DNA from: Porphyromonadaceae bacterium UBA7555
Lineage (GTDB): Bacteria > Bacteroidota > Bacteroidia > Bacteroidales > Muribaculaceae
Length of the DNA stretch: 7,326 nt
Reading direction: 5' to 3'
NCBI GenBank assembly: GCA_002478045.1
Contig: DLLT01000048.1
Coordinates: 54,603-61,928 of the forward strand
Positions within the stretch are counted from its first letter, which is position 1, and each line of letters begins with the position of its first letter. The notes beneath the pieces were generated by a model that worked only from the letters and a program-made list of their open reading frames with translations, had not been told where the DNA came from and made no database searches. A program made the position numbers and the translations under genes. Below, one piece after another: positions 6,921 through 7,326 of the stretch.

Positions 6921-7169
6921 TTACCAACGAGGCACGTTGAGAAACAATGCGTATTCCTCATTACGCGGTTGAAAAACAGCATTAAAACCCCATCTCTCAA
7001 TTTTTTCTACGAAACAAACCTCTCCATTGTAGCTTGTTTTATACATAAATTCGTTACCCACCTTTATGACATAAAGAGAAATCGAACACTCAGCTTTCGC
7101 TCCTATTAAAATATTGCGAAAGCACGGAATCTCACCTAAGTATGTCCAGTTGTCATTTGACTCTGCCAT
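6921..7169 (-). CDS. Small hypothetical protein (82 aa)
   Basis: I do not recognise this protein. The 82 residues have a balanced, protein-like composition with several aromatic and beta-prone strands (SISLYVIKVG at 29-38, EFMYKTSY at 40-47, EVCFVEKIERWGFNAVFQ at 50-67) and three Trp residues, the last being the C-terminal residue; three Cys (16, 28, 52) are present. There is no signal peptide, membrane helix or helix-turn-helix that I can see, so a small beta-rich cytosolic domain is most likely. The ATG is preceded by an A/AC-rich leader typical of Bacteroidota translation starts, which supports it over the overlapping opposite-strand frame. It shares the low GC of the operon downstream and ends 151 nt before it, but a promoter lies in between. 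It could be a regulator or accessory part of the same cassette, or an unrelated passenger. Confidence 0.65.
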   Translation of the reverse strand: MAESNDNWTYLGEIPCFRNILIGAKAECSISLYVIKVGNEFMYKTSYNGEVCFVEKIERWGFNAVFQPRNEEYALFLNVPRW

Positions 7170-7326
7170 GATTTTATTGTTTTTAGTTGTTTGTTGATTT
7201 TGTTGTTATTTGGTTTGGACGGCGGCCTTTTGGGGGCGGCGTCTGTGTGTATATACCGAGGGGAGGGAAAAGGTAAATGGGAAAAATGATTTTTTCGAGA
7301 AAAAAGGGGGCAGCGGCGTAGTTCCG
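7170..7326. other. Upstream non-coding segment with GC-rich, purine-rich block
   Basis: No gene is seen here. Next to the 82-aa gene it is an A/AC-rich leader on the minus strand (to about 7217). Beyond that the composition changes to G-rich runs on the plus strand (about 7218-7242 and 7258-7318) with a short TGTGTGTATATA stretch at 7242-7253. I found no convincing hairpin. It is probably the right-hand flank of the AT-rich cassette. Confidence 0.4.
7268..7298 (-). promoter_or_regulatory. Weak candidate promoter for the 82-aa gene
   Basis: On the minus strand, TACCTTTT (complement of 7268-7275) differs from the TAnnTTTG -7 box at the last base, and 20 nt above it is TCG in place of TTG (complement of 7296-7298). 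The leader would be about 90 nt. With mismatches in both boxes this is only a candidate; the real promoter may lie outside the window. Confidence 0.25.

Larger units (their letters stand above)
1515..7217. other. AT-rich block, probable horizontally acquired cassette
   Basis: The operon and the 82-aa gene form one continuous low-GC block: hand-counted 60-base lines starting at 1741, 6421 and 7021 have 18, 19 and 19 G+C (30-32%). Lines starting at 241 and 1201 in the acyltransferase have 32 and 38 (53-63%), and GC rises again right of about 7218. No integrase, transposase, tRNA or matching end repeat is visible inside the window, so the acquisition mechanism is unknown and the exact edges are approximate. 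Confidence 0.5.

Noticed and set aside
6888..7109. 73-aa plus-strand frame opposite the 82-aa gene
   Set aside because: Composition is less protein-like. The minus-strand frame has a better leader and the orientation of all its neighbours.
1504..7227. ACGGCGG present at both edges of the AT-rich block (about 1505-1511 and 7219-7225) as target-site or attachment repeats
   Set aside because: A 7-base GC-rich match in GC-rich flanks is easily chance, the flanking bases differ, and there is no integrase or transposase in the window.
7218..7242. GC-rich segment before the 82-aa gene as a hairpin or terminator
   Set aside because: The two arms (GACGGCGGC and GGCGGCGTC) read as mirror-like repeats, not complements, so no stem of useful length forms.

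Overview
The window looks like chromosomal DNA of a Bacteroidota, most likely a Bacteroidales. Two independent clues support this. First, two intergenic regions carry the phylum-specific promoter (TTTG or TTG, 19 nt, TAnnTTTG). Second, the lipid acyltransferase on the left has box sequences (NHRDIVLD, GRAKDSND) that I associate with this group. Every supported gene is on the minus strand, so transcription runs from high to low coordinates. Genes start without clear Shine-Dalgarno sequences, often behind A-rich leaders, as is usual in this phylum.

Layout from right to left in the direction of transcription: (1) 7326-7170, a GC-rich then A/AC-rich upstream leader with at most a weak promoter. 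(2) 7169-6921, a small 82-aa protein of unknown function. (3) 6920-6770, an intergenic region with a strong Bacteroidota promoter whose -33 box lies inside an inverted repeat. (4) 6769-1559, a tight four-gene operon: an Hsp70/DnaK-like ATPase fused to a TPR-type tail (806 aa), a compact UvrD-like SF1 helicase/ATPase (383 aa, 22-nt gap), an unrecognised 420-aa protein (6-nt gap), and a 116-aa TerB-like protein (4-nt ATGA overlap). (5) 1558-1380, a gap with a strong 9-bp hairpin and a separate promoter. (6) 1379-75, a PlsC/GPAT-like acyltransferase with its own promoter, probably a core host gene. (7) 74-1, no gene seen.

Base composition changes sharply. The acyltransferase and its flank are GC-rich (hand-counted lines of 53-63% GC), while the block from about 1515 to about 7200 is AT-rich (hand-counted lines near 30-32% GC). 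GC rises again from about 7220. This suggests that the block is a horizontally acquired cassette inserted beside a housekeeping gene.

The four-gene operon is the point of interest. A stand-alone Hsp70 with a non-standard C-terminus, a minimal SF1 motor, a large orphan protein and a TerB domain, all translationally close, do not match a housekeeping chaperone operon: there is no DnaJ or GrpE. The mix resembles NTP-dependent prokaryotic conflict systems. For instance, Shango combines a TerB-domain protein with an ATPase and a helicase. I propose it as a candidate anti-phage or DNA-processing stress system. That role is inferred from domain content and context only.
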